Positions 8,646 through 17,740 of a stretch of DNA of 64,000 nt are shown one piece after another (the stretch's first letter is position 1; every line of letters begins with the position of its first letter). The stretch is from JBBQUN01 sp963717115 (GTDB taxonomy: Bacteria > Actinomycetota > Acidimicrobiia > Acidimicrobiales > SZUA-35): assembly GCA_963717115.1 (NCBI GenBank), contig CAVQVO010000002.1, positions 620,001 through 684,000 on the forward strand. The letters are read 5' to 3'. The notes under the pieces are model-generated. The model made no database searches and was not told where the DNA came from. It saw only the letters and a list, made by a program, of their open reading frames with translations. The position numbers were made by a program, and so were the translations under genes.

Positions 8646-10442
8646 CACAGTCTCCAGAGCCCGACCGACGGACCTCGGGCCGTCAGCGTGAGGTGCTCGT
8701 CGTCCACCTCGGCCGTCATCGAGCCGAAGACGGGCTCGATCGTCGTCGTCCCGAGCGACCGCAGGGGCACGACGAGGGGCTCGGCCGGAGCACGGGTGGC
8801 CCGCACGAGGAGCCGTTCGTCGTCGGACTCGCGAAGGAACGCCAACGAGTCCGGGCGGCGCTCGACCCACCGGAACCCACCGACGGCGAGGGCCGACGAC
8901 GACGAGCGGATCCGGATGAGGGATCGGTGGTGCTCGAGCAGGTCGGCATCCCACCCATCGGGATCCCACGGCATGGTCCGCCGGGCCGTCTCGGAGGTCG
9001 CACCGGTCAGACCGACCTCGTCGCCGTAGAGGAAGCACGGGGCCCCGGGGAGCGTGAGCAACAGCGCGAAACCGACCCGGGCGAGTTCGGGGGACCGGGC
9101 CATGCTCTGCCAGCGGGCCGTGTCGTGCGATCCGAGCAGGGCCATCGATCCGAGGACCACCTGCCAGGGCAGCGAGGCCCGCACCTCGTCGATGGCCCGG
9201 GCCACGGCCACGCCGTCACGCTGGTCCTGACCGGGGCCGGGCATCATCGCCGCCAGCGTCGAGAACTCACCGAGCCAGCTCACCACCGGCCGGGCCACGC
9301 CCGCGTAGTTCATGACGCCGTGCCATCCATCGCCCTGGGCGTCGGCACTGGCATCGAAGAAGTGCTCGGCGACGAGCCACTTGTCGGGGTCGATGGCGTC
9401 GACGGTGGCCCGGGTCGTGCGCCGGACCAGGGCGTTGTCGTCGATCAACCCGAACCGGGCGGTCATGTTGGCGACGTCGATGCGCCACCCGGCGAGGTCG
9501 AACGGGGGTCGAAGGAATCGACCGACGACCGAATCCGGGCCGTCGTAGAGGCGATCACGGAGTTCCGAGCGAGCCGTGGTCGAGCTTCGGCAGGCTGGTG
9601 ATCCCGAGCCAGCTCTCGTACTCGTCGGGGTGATCGGTGAAATGGTAGAACCCTGCTTCGATGCTGTCGGGATCGGCTTGGGCGGCCCGGAACCAGCGGT
9701 GGTCGTCACCGGTGTGGTTCAGGGTCAGGTCGGTCATGAGTCGCAGACCGCGTCGATCGCAGGCTTCGCGGAGGCGAACCAGCGCGTCGTCGCCACCGAG
9801 GATCGGATCGACGGCGTCGAAGGTGGTGGCGTCGTAGCGATGGTTCGACCGGGCCGGGAAGACCGGATTGAGGTAGATGCCACCGACGCCGAGGTCGACG
9901 AGGTGGTCGAGGTGTTCGATGATGCCGTCGAGGTCGCCGCCGTACAGCTGGGTCATCGCCTTCGGACCGGTGGCCACCGGGTCGTCCCAGGCGGCACGGT
10001 CGGCCCACGGTGGGAGGTCACCCGAATGGCGGCCGGAGCTGGCGAATCGATCGGGGAAGATCTGGTACCACACCGTCCCGGGCACCCACGACGGTGTTCG
10101 ACCGGTGGTGACCAGACGGAAGTCGTGATGGTCGAGCGGGTCGTGGTCGAGCAGGCCCCTCCGTTGAGCCAGTGCGGTCCGGCGTCGCCGTTGCACCAGA
10201 AACGGTAGTTCACCGAGGCATTGCGACAGGGCAGTTCGAAGCTCCATCGGGTGCCGAGCTCGCCATCGACGGCCGTGCCCTCGACCCAGCGGGCCTCGCC
10301 GTCCTCGACGGTGCGGAGCAGGAACCGGTCGAATCCCGACGTGGTCGGGATCGTCGAGCGACACGGTGACGATCTCGCCGGGCGCCGGGGTCGGATTGGA
10401 GACGAAGCGGACCGACGGGTCGTGGTGGGGCTGGTCGAGCAA
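8645..10442 (-). CDS. GH13 maltodextrin glucosidase / cyclomaltodextrinase-like enzyme (three frameshifts)
   Basis: Starts at TTG 10442, seven bases after the malG-like stop; no ATG fits. Corrected length is about 599 residues. It has an N-terminal CBM34-like beta domain (GFDRFLLRTVEDGEARWVEG), then a GH13 barrel: VWYQIFPDRFASSGRH, DLTLNHTGDDH, nucleophile GWRIDVANM, acid/base VAEHFFD and LGSHDTARW. No signal peptide is seen, so it is probably cytoplasmic, cutting imported maltodextrins (MalZ or neopullulanase group). The frame breaks near 10345 (one extra G), near 10150 (one base short in a G-run) and near 9565 (one extra C). Each break is repaired by a single base and the joined protein is fully conserved, which suggests sequence error more than decay. 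Confidence 0.8.
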
Positions 10443-10448
10443 GGGCGC

Positions 10449-11414
10449 TCAGCCCTTCGTGGCGCCGGCCGTGAGGCCACTCACGATGTAGCGCTGCAGG
10501 AACTGGAAGAGGAGCACCACCGGGATCGAGGACAGGACGGCGCCGGCGGTGAAGGCCCCCCAGCGACTGCCTCGTCCGTCGACGAACCGGAAGAGCCCGA
10601 CCGGGAGGGTGAAGTTCCGGCTGTCGCCCTGGCCGAGCACGACGAGGCTCACGAGGAACTCGTTGAACAGGAACACGAACGACAGCAGGGTGACCACGGC
10701 CAGGACCGGGGCGGCGAGGGGCAGGATGATCCGGAAGAAGATCTGGACGTGACTGGCCCCGTCGATCAGCGCCGACTCGTCGAGACTGCGAGGAATCGTG
10801 TCGAAGTAGCCCTTCATCAACCAGGTGTTCACGCCCAGGGCGCCACCGAGGTAGATGAGGAACAGCGTGAACCGGGATCCGAGGGCGATGAAGGGAACCG
10901 CCTCGTTGAGGTCGGTGACCATCACGAAGATGGCCGTGAACGCCAGCGCCTGCGGGAACATCTGCACGAGCAGGACGGTGAGCATCCCCGCCCGGCGGCC
11001 GACGAACCGCATGCGACTGAAGGCGTACGCGGCCATGGCCGAGAGGAAGGTCTGGCAGATGGCCGCCGAGGCCGAGACGAGGAGCGAGTTGGTGAGCCAC
11101 GACCGGTAGGGGATCGAACCGTCGAACAGTTCCGAGTAGTTGTCGGTCGTCGGATTCGACGGCAGCAGACCCGACCCGGTGAGGGTCCCGCTCCCGTTGA
11201 ACGACGAGCTCACGGCATACACGGCGGGGAAGAGGGCGAAGAGGACGGCAAACAGACCGACCAGATACCGCCAGCCGACTTCGCCGAACCAGCGCCGGGG
11301 GGTCAGCGTGGTGTTGTAATGACCACTGAGGTACTGCTCGCGTGCGGCCAGGGCCGCCGGCGACATGGTGTGCGTGCTCGGCGGACCACCGGTGAGGGGG
11401 GCGACTTCGGTCAT
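10449..11414 (-). CDS. ABC sugar transporter permease, MalG-like
   Basis: 321 residues from ATG 11414, which overlaps the stop of the MalF-like gene by four bases (ATGA). It has six hydrophobic segments, and the EAA loop that contacts the ATPase is visible (IDGASHVQIFFRIILPLAAP near residue 218). The C-terminus SGLTAGATKG is the MalG-type ending. It forms the membrane channel of a maltose/maltodextrin importer with the MalF-like partner. The ATPase (MalK/MsiK) is not encoded in this window; in actinobacteria a shared MsiK often serves several such importers. Confidence 0.9.
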   Translation of the reverse strand: MTEVAPLTGGPPSTHTMSPAALAAREQYLSGHYNTTLTPRRWFGEVGWRYLVGLFAVLFALFPAVYAVSSSFNGSGTLTGSGLLPSNPTTDNYSELFDGSIPYRSWLTNSLLVSASAAICQTFLSAMAAYAFSRMRFVGRRAGMLTVLLVQMFPQALAFTAIFVMVTDLNEAVPFIALGSRFTLFLIYLGGALGVNTWLMKGYFDTIPRSLDESALIDGASHVQIFFRIILPLAAPVLAVVTLLSFVFLFNEFLVSLVVLGQGDSRNFTLPVGLFRFVDGRGSRWGAFTAGAVLSSIPVVLLFQFLQRYIVSGLTAGATKG

Positions 11415-12943
11415 GACAGGTCCTCCAACGCCTTGGTCTGGCGGAAGCTGATCGCCGACACGAGCACGACCATGGCGAAGATGAAGATCGAGATCGCGGA
11501 GGCCAGCCCGAGGTCCTGGCCGCGACCGCTCTCGAACGCCAGCCGGTACGTGTAGCTGATCAGGATGTCGGTGTGGCCGGCCGGAGTCTGGGCGCCGACG
11601 ATCGGCGGACCACCACGGTTCAACAGGTAGATGATGTTGAAGTTGTTGAAGTTGAACGCGAACGATGCGATCAGCAGCGGCGCCAGCGGCACCATCAGCA
11701 GGGGGAAGGTGATGCGTCGGAAGGCTTGCAGGCCGGAGGCACCGTCGACGACCGCCGCCTCGGAGAGCTCCTCGGGCACCGACTGCAACGCACCGGTGGA
11801 CACCAGGAACATGTAGGGGAACCCGAGCCAGAGGTTGGCGAGGATGATCGACAGCCGAGCCATCCAGGGATTGGTCAGCCAGGGGACGTCGGCCCTCAGG
11901 AAGTCGTTGATGATCCCGAAGTCCTTGTTGAGCATGCCCTGCCAGATCAAGGCGGTCATGAAGCTGGGGAGCGCGTACGGGACGATCATGATCGAGCGGA
12001 ACACACGTTGGCCCCGCAGCCGCTCGGAGTTGAGCGCGATGGCCAGGGCCAGACCGAAGGCGAACTGGGTGAAGACCGAGAGAATGGCGAACGCCCAGTT
12101 CCAGAGGAACACCCGGAGGAACGGCCCGCGGATCGCTTCGGAGGTCAGCACGCGGGTGTAGTTGTCGGCACCGATGAACGCCTGCCAGCCCGGCGTCAGC
12201 CGGGCGCCGTCGTCGGCGGTGTAGCGCCCCTCGACCGGGCGGTAGACCGTGCCCGACTCGACATCGGTGATGGTGTCGGCGTCGGCGTCGTACTGGAGCC
12301 GGTAGGCCAGCAGCGCCGCCGAGTTGAACGTCTGCAACCGGATGACCCCCTCGTCGGCGGGCACCTCGAGCGCGGTGAGTTCGGCCTGGATCGCGCTCAC
12401 CTGACCGAGATCGAGGATCCGGTACCCGTCGACCTCGACGACCCGGTCGTCCTCGGTCACGATCTGGTCGGGAGCGAGTTCGGACCGGCCCTCGCTCGTT
12501 CCCAGGTACTCGACACCGGCTTCGTCGACCAGATAGAGCCCGAGTTCGTCGTCGTCGTTGCGGACCGCCTTGGCCTCGAACCGTCCCCCTTCGACGCTGG
12601 ACGAGACGCTGGCCCGAACGAGTTGCTCGGTGGCGGCCTCCTTGTCGAGGACGTTGCCGGTCCCGAGGTTGGTCATCGAGATGTAGCCCGAATAGAGCAC
12701 GGGATACACCTGGAAGATCAGCAGGAAGAACGTGCCGGGGACCAGGTAACGCAGGGGGATCGACCAGCGCCGGCGGGTCAGATAGACCAGGTCGGTGACC
12801 CCGACACTGACCAGGAGGAACACGAAGAGGGTCCAGGCCCGGCGGTCGAAGAGGATGGGCAGCGCGTAGACGGCGGCCCCGTTGACCACCGAGAGGAACA
12901 ACAGCTTGGCGAACAGCCCCAGGTTGACATCGCTGCGCGTCAC
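11411..12943 (-). CDS. ABC sugar transporter permease, MalF-like, with large periplasmic-type loop
   Basis: 510 residues from GTG 12943. This start is preferred because GAGAAAGG lies about seven bases upstream; the 38 extra in-frame residues further upstream are Pro/Arg-rich. Hydrophobic segments at the N-terminus are followed by a soluble insertion at roughly residues 90-265 (a P2-like loop as in MalF of Gram-negative bacteria). Then come the core transmembrane segments with the EAA motif VVDGASGLQAFRRITFPLL near residue 398. The large loop and the gene order malE-malF-malG support maltose/maltodextrin as substrate over other sugars. Confidence 0.9.
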   Translation of the reverse strand: MTRSDVNLGLFAKLLFLSVVNGAAVYALPILFDRRAWTLFVFLLVSVGVTDLVYLTRRRWSIPLRYLVPGTFFLLIFQVYPVLYSGYISMTNLGTGNVLDKEAATEQLVRASVSSSVEGGRFEAKAVRNDDDELGLYLVDEAGVEYLGTSEGRSELAPDQIVTEDDRVVEVDGYRILDLGQVSAIQAELTALEVPADEGVIRLQTFNSAALLAYRLQYDADADTITDVESGTVYRPVEGRYTADDGARLTPGWQAFIGADNYTRVLTSEAIRGPFLRVFLWNWAFAILSVFTQFAFGLALAIALNSERLRGQRVFRSIMIVPYALPSFMTALIWQGMLNKDFGIINDFLRADVPWLTNPWMARLSIILANLWLGFPYMFLVSTGALQSVPEELSEAAVVDGASGLQAFRRITFPLLMVPLAPLLIASFAFNFNNFNIIYLLNRGGPPIVGAQTPAGHTDILISYTYRLAFESGRGQDLGLASAISIFIFAMVVLVSAISFRQTKALEDLS

Positions 12944-13076
12944 GGGTGCGCCTTTCTCGTCGGGAACCGCTGGGTGGCCGAGCGCCAGTGTTGCATGGCC
13001 GGCCCCGGGTCCGGGGCGGACGACCGGCACGGGACGAGGAGGCCGAACGCTCCACACACCCCTACCGGGAAACGGC

Positions 13077-13104
13077 GGGGCCGGGGAGCGAACTCCCCGG
13101 CCCC
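13077..13104. other. Perfect 12-bp stem-loop between malE-like and malF-like genes
   Basis: GGGGCCGGGGAG and CTCCCCGGCCCC are fully complementary around a four-base CGAA loop, just past the malE-like stop (13121) in the direction of transcription. No T-tract follows on the minus strand, so it is less like an intrinsic terminator than an mRNA-stabilising or attenuating hairpin. Enteric mal operons carry palindromic REP elements at the same place. Confidence 0.75.
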
Positions 13105-13120
13105 GTCATTCGTGGCTGGA

Positions 13121-14465
13121 TCAGCCCTCGGCCTCGATCAGAGACGTGATCTGATCGTTGGCCGTGGTGAACGCCTCGCCGGGCGTTGCCCCACCGGTGA
13201 AGATGAGGGAGTAGGCGTCGGTCCATGCCGTCCACACCGACCCCATCTCGGGGATCGAGGGCTGGGGCTGGCCGTTGATACCCGACAGGCCGAAGCCCTG
13301 GATGTCGGGATCGCTCGACGCCTTCTCGAAGGCCGCGGTGTGAGCCGGAGGACGACCGCCGGCTTCGAAGAGCGCCGTCTGGGCTTCCTCGGTGGCCATC
13401 ACCTCGACGATGAACGTCTGGGCGATGAGCGGGTTGGCGGCCTGGGCCGACACCATGAAGCCCTGGACACCGACGAACGGAGCCGGCGTACCGCCGTCGA
13501 TCGACGGGATCGGCTCGACGACGTAGTTGACGCCCATGGCCTTGAAGCCGGTGTCTTCCTGCGAGACGGCCCATGGACCGGTGATGGCGAACGGGGCCCG
13601 ACCGGTTCCGAAGGACTCGATCATGATGTCGTAGCTGACGTCACCCGAGATCAGACCGGACGCCGTCCAGGCACCGAACTTCTGCGGCCGCGGCCAGGCT
13701 GCCGGGCGAGGCGAGCCCGAGATCACCCGGGTTGAGGCTGCCGTCGGCGTTCTCACCGAAGAGGTAGCCACCGGCGCCGGTGAACAGCGGGTAGTTGTGG
13801 TACGGGTCGGCCGGGTTCTGCTGGATGGCCAGCGGGACGTCGGCATCGCCCGACTCGACCAGCCCGAGGGCGACGGTCTCGAGTTCTTCGAACGTGGCCG
13901 GGGTCTCGGGGACGAGGTCGACGTTGCGGATGAGCGCGATGTTCTCGATGGCGTACGGGACGCCGTAGAGCTGACCGTCGTAGCTCATCGCCTCGATGGC
14001 GACGGGGCTGAAGTCGGCGGCGGCGGCGCCGAGGTCGACCGGGGCGACCAGGCCGCTCGTTGCGAGCTGGCCGAGCCAGTCGTGGGCGCCGATGATGATG
14101 TCGGGCCCTTCGCCGGCCGGGCCGGCGGTGGCGAGACGATCACGGATCTGGTCGAAGGGGACTTCCTGCACGGCGACGGTGATCCCGTTGTCGGCGGCGA
14201 AGGCCTCGGCGAAGGGGGTGATCACCGGGGCTCGGGTGTCGTCGGCCCAGATGACGAGGTCGGCATCGGCCCGGACGACGGCCTCTTCGGTTTCCTCGGT
14301 CTCCTCGGCGACGGTGGTGGTCGTCTCCTCGGTCTCTTCGACCGCAGTCGTGGTGGTGTCGTCGGTGCCGGTTTCCGCCTCATCGCTACCACTGCCGCCG
14401 CACGAAGCGGCGAGCAGGGCGATGACGGCGAGCAGCACCGCGAACAACCGGAATCGTTTGTTCAT
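13121..14465 (-). CDS. Maltose/maltodextrin-binding lipoprotein, MalE-like (one frameshift)
   Basis: Start ATG 14465. It has a lipoprotein signal (LFAVLLAVIALLAASCGGSG, Cys 22), then an acidic Thr-rich linker and a family-1 solute-binding fold (ADLVIWADDTRAPVITPFAEAF, GAHDWLGQL, YGVPYAIENIALIRN). The frame breaks near 13685 in a GC-rich run. Dropping one base joins SPGSLAAAA to QKFGAWTASGLISGDVSYD, the expected continuation. Corrected length is about 447 residues. It is first gene of the malEFG-GH13-GH13 operon, separated from the malF-like gene by 177 bases that include a strong hairpin, suggesting higher expression than the permeases. It captures maltodextrins outside the cell. Confidence 0.85.
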
Positions 14466-14550
14466 CGAAGTCTCTCCCTGATCGGCAACACCGCGGCGGG
14501 TGCCGCCGTGTTGCGGGCCCGAGGGCCCAACGATGAACGCTACGACGGCG

Positions 14551-14581
14551 TTTCAGAAACGGCGACTCGGTTTTCTGAAAA
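14551..14581. promoter_or_regulatory. Paired palindromes, candidate LacI-family operator
   Basis: TTTCAGAAA (14551-14559) and TTTTCTGAAAA (14571-14581) are each near-perfect palindromes and are inverted copies of each other, about 20 bases centre to centre. They lie in the 154-base divergent promoter region between the malE-like gene (start 14465) and the LacI-type gene (start 14620). This is where the regulator would be expected to bind. Binding is inferred. Confidence 0.5.
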
Positions 14582-14619
14582 GAGCCAAAGGTCCTCGTTG
14601 CGGACCTACGCTGGCCGGA

Positions 14620-15975
14620 ATGCAGCGTCCGCCGCTCCAACGCATCGCCGAGATCGCCCGGGTCAGCCCGGCGACCGTGAGCCGGGTGCTCAACGGCCGG
14701 CCCGGCGTGACCGACACCACGAGAGCCAAGGTGACCGCCGCGCTGGCCACGCTCGGATTCGAGGATCTGCCCAGCCCCCGGCCGACGCGCCGCGGGGCCG
14801 TCGGACTGATCACCGGCGAACTGGACAATCCCGTCTTCCCCGAGTTGGCGCACGGCATCATGCGGCGACTCGCCCGACACGGCCTCGTCGCGACCGTCGG
14901 CGTCGCCGAGCGCAACCTGTCGAGCGAACAGCGACTGGTCGAGGAGTTCTGCGGTGTCGGCGTCGACGGAATCGTGTTCGTCGCCGGACACCACGCCGAG
15001 GTGGGTGGCGACCACTCGGGTTACGTTCGCCTCGCCGAGCAGGGCGTCCCGTTCGTGTTGGTGAACGGGGCCGACACCGGACTCGACGTGCCGCACGCCT
15101 GGGTCGACGAGCGGATCGCCGCCCGACTCGCCGTCGAACACCTGGCGAGCCTGGGCCATCGGCGCATCGGTTGCATCCTCGGAACCAACCGCTACGTGCC
15201 GACCGAACGATTCAGCGCCGGGTATGCCGATGCCATGCAAGACGGTGGGTTGACCGTGCCCTCCGATCCCATCGTGCACACGAGCTTCACCTTCGAAGGC
15301 GGTCTCGCGTCGGGTCGTGAACTGATCGAACGGGGCTTCACGGGATTGGTCTGCGGGAACGACCTCATGGCGCTGGGGGCCATCGCCGCCGCTCGCCGGG
15401 CCGGGCACGAGGTACCCGGCGACGTGTCCGTCGTCGGCTACGACGGGACGTTCATCAGCGCCGTCTCCGACCCCCCGCTCACCACCTTGCGCCAACCGTT
15501 CGACGACATGGGCGAACTCGTCGCCGATGCGCTCGTCAGCGAGATCGACCACGGTCGTCGTTTCCGCCAGAAGTTCGTGTTCGACCCGGTGCTCATCGTT
15601 CGGGGCTCGACGGGAACGGCATCGGACCTCGCCACGGTCCTTCCGGCGTCGCGTAGCGGCCGGCTGACGCGCGAGCTCGAACCGGTGTCCGGATCGAACG
15701 CGGTCGCCGACTGTGCCAGGCTGCAGACGGTCACGTGGCCGACGTCCACCAGGAGCACGACATGCAGGCAGTGGTATTGCGCAACCGGGAACTCGTGGTC
15801 GACCAGGTCGACGAACCGGTCCCGGTCGACGGCCAGGTGGTCGCCCGGGTCCTGGCCTGCGGAATCTGCGGGAGCGACCTGCACGCCGCGAAACACATCG
15901 ACCGGCTCGCCGAGCAGGGTCTGGGCAACCCGAGCCCCAAACGGGGCCGGATCGATCCCGAATGTGACCTCGTGA
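14620..15975 (+). CDS. LacI-family transcriptional regulator (C-terminal end uncertain)
   Basis: ATG 14620 starts directly at the HTH: LQRIAEIARVSPATVSRVLNG at residues 6-26, then the hinge and a periplasmic-binding-protein-like sensor domain (VGLITGELDNPVFPELAHG, HLASLGHRRIGCILG, GNDLMALGAIAAARRAG, DVSVVGYDG). It is divergent from the malE-like operon and probably its maltodextrin-responsive repressor. The open frame runs to 15975, 214 bases into the alcohol dehydrogenase gene, and the last 100 residues look non-coding. If one base has been inserted after about 15600, the protein would end at TGA 15667 with about 348 residues, the usual LacI length. I favour that reading; the coordinates give the frame as it stands. 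Confidence 0.75.
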   Translation: MQRPPLQRIAEIARVSPATVSRVLNGRPGVTDTTRAKVTAALATLGFEDLPSPRPTRRGAVGLITGELDNPVFPELAHGIMRRLARHGLVATVGVAERNLSSEQRLVEEFCGVGVDGIVFVAGHHAEVGGDHSGYVRLAEQGVPFVLVNGADTGLDVPHAWVDERIAARLAVEHLASLGHRRIGCILGTNRYVPTERFSAGYADAMQDGGLTVPSDPIVHTSFTFEGGLASGRELIERGFTGLVCGNDLMALGAIAAARRAGHEVPGDVSVVGYDGTFISAVSDPPLTTLRQPFDDMGELVADALVSEIDHGRRFRQKFVFDPVLIVRGSTGTASDLATVLPASRSGRLTRELEPVSGSNAVADCARLQTVTWPTSTRSTTCRQWYCATGNSWSTRSTNRSRSTARWSPGSWPAESAGATCTPRNTSTGSPSRVWATRAPNGAGSIPNVTS

Positions 15976-16868
15976 TGGGCCACGAGTTCTGCGTCGAGAT
16001 CCTCGATCTCGGCCCGGGCGGTTCGGCCCAGTCGGCGTCCGGGACGGCGCTCGCGGTCGGCGATCGAGTGTGCTCGTTGCCGATGTCGGCGGCCACCGGG
16101 ACCATCCACGCGCTCGGGTACTCGAACCTCCTGCCTGGTGGCTATGCCGAACGCATGGTGCTCGACGCCGCCCTGTGCCTGCCGGTCCATCGAGACGTGC
16201 CGACCGAACTCGCCGCCCTCACCGAACCGATCGCCGTCGGCGAGCATGCCGTTGCCAAGGCCCGCCTCGAACCGGGTTCGGTGCCCTTGATCGTCGGCTG
16301 TGGCCCGGTGGGGCTCGCCGTCATCGTGGCCCTGCGGGCCCGCGGCGTGGGGCCGATCATCGCCGCCGACTACTCCCCCACCCGTCGCCGGCTGGCCGAA
16401 CTGCTCGGCGCCGACGTCGTGGTCGACCCGGCCGTCGATGCTCCGTACGAGTCCTGGGCCGCAGCCTGCTGGCCCGAAGGCGTCGACCGTCACGACCCGT
16501 TCAACGGCTTGGCGGGCATCACCGCCAAGCCGAACGTGATCTTCGAGTGCGTCGGAGTCCCCGGCATGTTGGCGGCCGTGGCGCAGGGGGCCCAGCGGGG
16601 GACCCGGATCGTGGTGGTCGGGGTCTGCATGGAGCCGGATCAGATCGAGCCGTTCGTCGGGATCAACAAGGAACTCGAGCTGCAGTTCGTGCTGGGCTAC
16701 ACCGCCGAGGAGTTCGCATCGACCCTGCGGGCGATCTCGGCCGGCGCCCTCGCGGGCATCGATTCGCTCATCACCGGCTCGGTCGACCTGGCCGGCACCC
16801 CCCAGGCCTTCGCCGACCTGGCCGATCCCGAGCAGCACGTGAAGATCATGGTGAAGCCCGGCGGCTGA
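15762..16868 (+). CDS. Zinc-dependent medium-chain alcohol dehydrogenase family protein
   Basis: 368 residues from ATG 15762, with AGGAG eight bases upstream; a GTG at 15735 is in frame but lacks a site. MDR hallmarks are present: catalytic zinc ligand region ACGICGSDLH near residues 36-45, MGHEF near 75, NAD(P) turn IVGCGPVGLAVIVAL near 180 and FECVGVPGM near 260. The insertion after CGSDLH, with LAEQGLGNPSPKRGRIDPECDL before the GHE, is characteristic of an actinobacterial subfamily. The substrate is unknown; it is likely a secondary alcohol or an acyl-pathway intermediate. It follows the LacI-type gene on the same strand and is convergent with the enoyl-CoA hydratase, 18 bases apart. Confidence 0.85.
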   Translation: MQAVVLRNRELVVDQVDEPVPVDGQVVARVLACGICGSDLHAAKHIDRLAEQGLGNPSPKRGRIDPECDLVMGHEFCVEILDLGPGGSAQSASGTALAVGDRVCSLPMSAATGTIHALGYSNLLPGGYAERMVLDAALCLPVHRDVPTELAALTEPIAVGEHAVAKARLEPGSVPLIVGCGPVGLAVIVALRARGVGPIIAADYSPTRRRLAELLGADVVVDPAVDAPYESWAAACWPEGVDRHDPFNGLAGITAKPNVIFECVGVPGMLAAVAQGAQRGTRIVVVGVCMEPDQIEPFVGINKELELQFVLGYTAEEFASTLRAISAGALAGIDSLITGSVDLAGTPQAFADLADPEQHVKIMVKPGG

Positions 16869-16886
16869 ACCGACCGGGGGCCACGA

Positions 16887-17675
16887 CTACTCGCCGGTGA
16901 ACGACGCCGCCCGCTTCTCGACGAACGCCGCGATCCCCTCTCGCCCGTCGTGACGTCGCATCGATTCGGCGATCGTGAAGCCCTCCAGCTCTCCCGCCTT
17001 CTCGAGCGACGAGTCGTGGCCTTCGTAGACGATCCGTTTGGCCTGACCCAATGCCCAGCTCGGACCATCGGCGAGCTGCTGGGCAAGGGCCTCGGTCTCG
17101 CGATCGACGTCGTCGGCCGGCACCACGCGGTTGACCAGTCCCCACGCCTCGGCCTCGCCGGCACTGAGCACCCGATTGGTCAACGACAGATCCAGCATGC
17201 GTCGCACGCCGATGTGCCGGGAGATGAAGTAGGTGGACGTGCCGTCGGGGGTCACACCGGCCCGGGTGTAGGCCATGGTGAACTTGGCCGACTCGGAGGC
17301 AACGACGAGATCGAACGCCGCCATCAACGACAGCCCCGCTCCCCCGGCAGCGCCGGCGACGCCGGCGACGAACGGCTTGGGGATCCGGTTCATCTTGTAG
17401 ATGGCGCCGTGGAAGTCGACGAGCATCTGCGTGGCCAGCGCCGGAAGACCCTCACCGGCATCGTTGAACTCCTTGAGGTCGCCTCCGGCGCAGAAGACCT
17501 TCCCCTCGGCAGTGACCGAAACGGCCTTGACGGCGTCGTCGAACTGGATCTCGACCATCACGTCGCGCAGGTCTCGGGCGAAGGCCGGGCTGACGGCGTT
17601 CGCCCCTTCGGGACGGGTGAACCGGATGTGTCCGACTCGGTTGCGGACCTCGTAGCTGATCGTGGTGAAAGCCAT
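16887..17675 (-). CDS. Enoyl-CoA hydratase/isomerase family protein
   Basis: 262 residues, crotonase fold. Oxyanion-hole segments FCAGGDLKEF near residue 62 and GVAGAAGGAGLSLMAAFDLVVA near 105-126 are intact. The active-site loop reads AGVTPDGTSTYFISRHIGVRR near residues 141-161. The TPDGxSxYF pattern with Asp is typical of PaaG-like isomerases, in place of the paired Glu residues of classical hydratases. So it may isomerise or hydrate a CoA thioester. It is a single gene on the minus strand, 18 bases from the convergent alcohol dehydrogenase, with the TAP-like hydrolase upstream on the same strand. Confidence 0.85.
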   Translation of the reverse strand: MAFTTISYEVRNRVGHIRFTRPEGANAVSPAFARDLRDVMVEIQFDDAVKAVSVTAEGKVFCAGGDLKEFNDAGEGLPALATQMLVDFHGAIYKMNRIPKPFVAGVAGAAGGAGLSLMAAFDLVVASESAKFTMAYTRAGVTPDGTSTYFISRHIGVRRMLDLSLTNRVLSAGEAEAWGLVNRVVPADDVDRETEALAQQLADGPSWALGQAKRIVYEGHDSSLEKAGELEGFTIAESMRRHDGREGIAAFVEKRAASFTGE

Positions 17676-17740
17676 GACGGCAACCTAGTTGGCGTCGGGG
17701 CACCGGGACGAGGTTCGTCGGTCGACCTCGTCGGCACGAC

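Noticed and set aside
10449..13055. 868-codon frame covering MalG and MalF
   Set aside because: Only its last 321 codons are MalG-like; the rest is the MalF region in a wrong frame.
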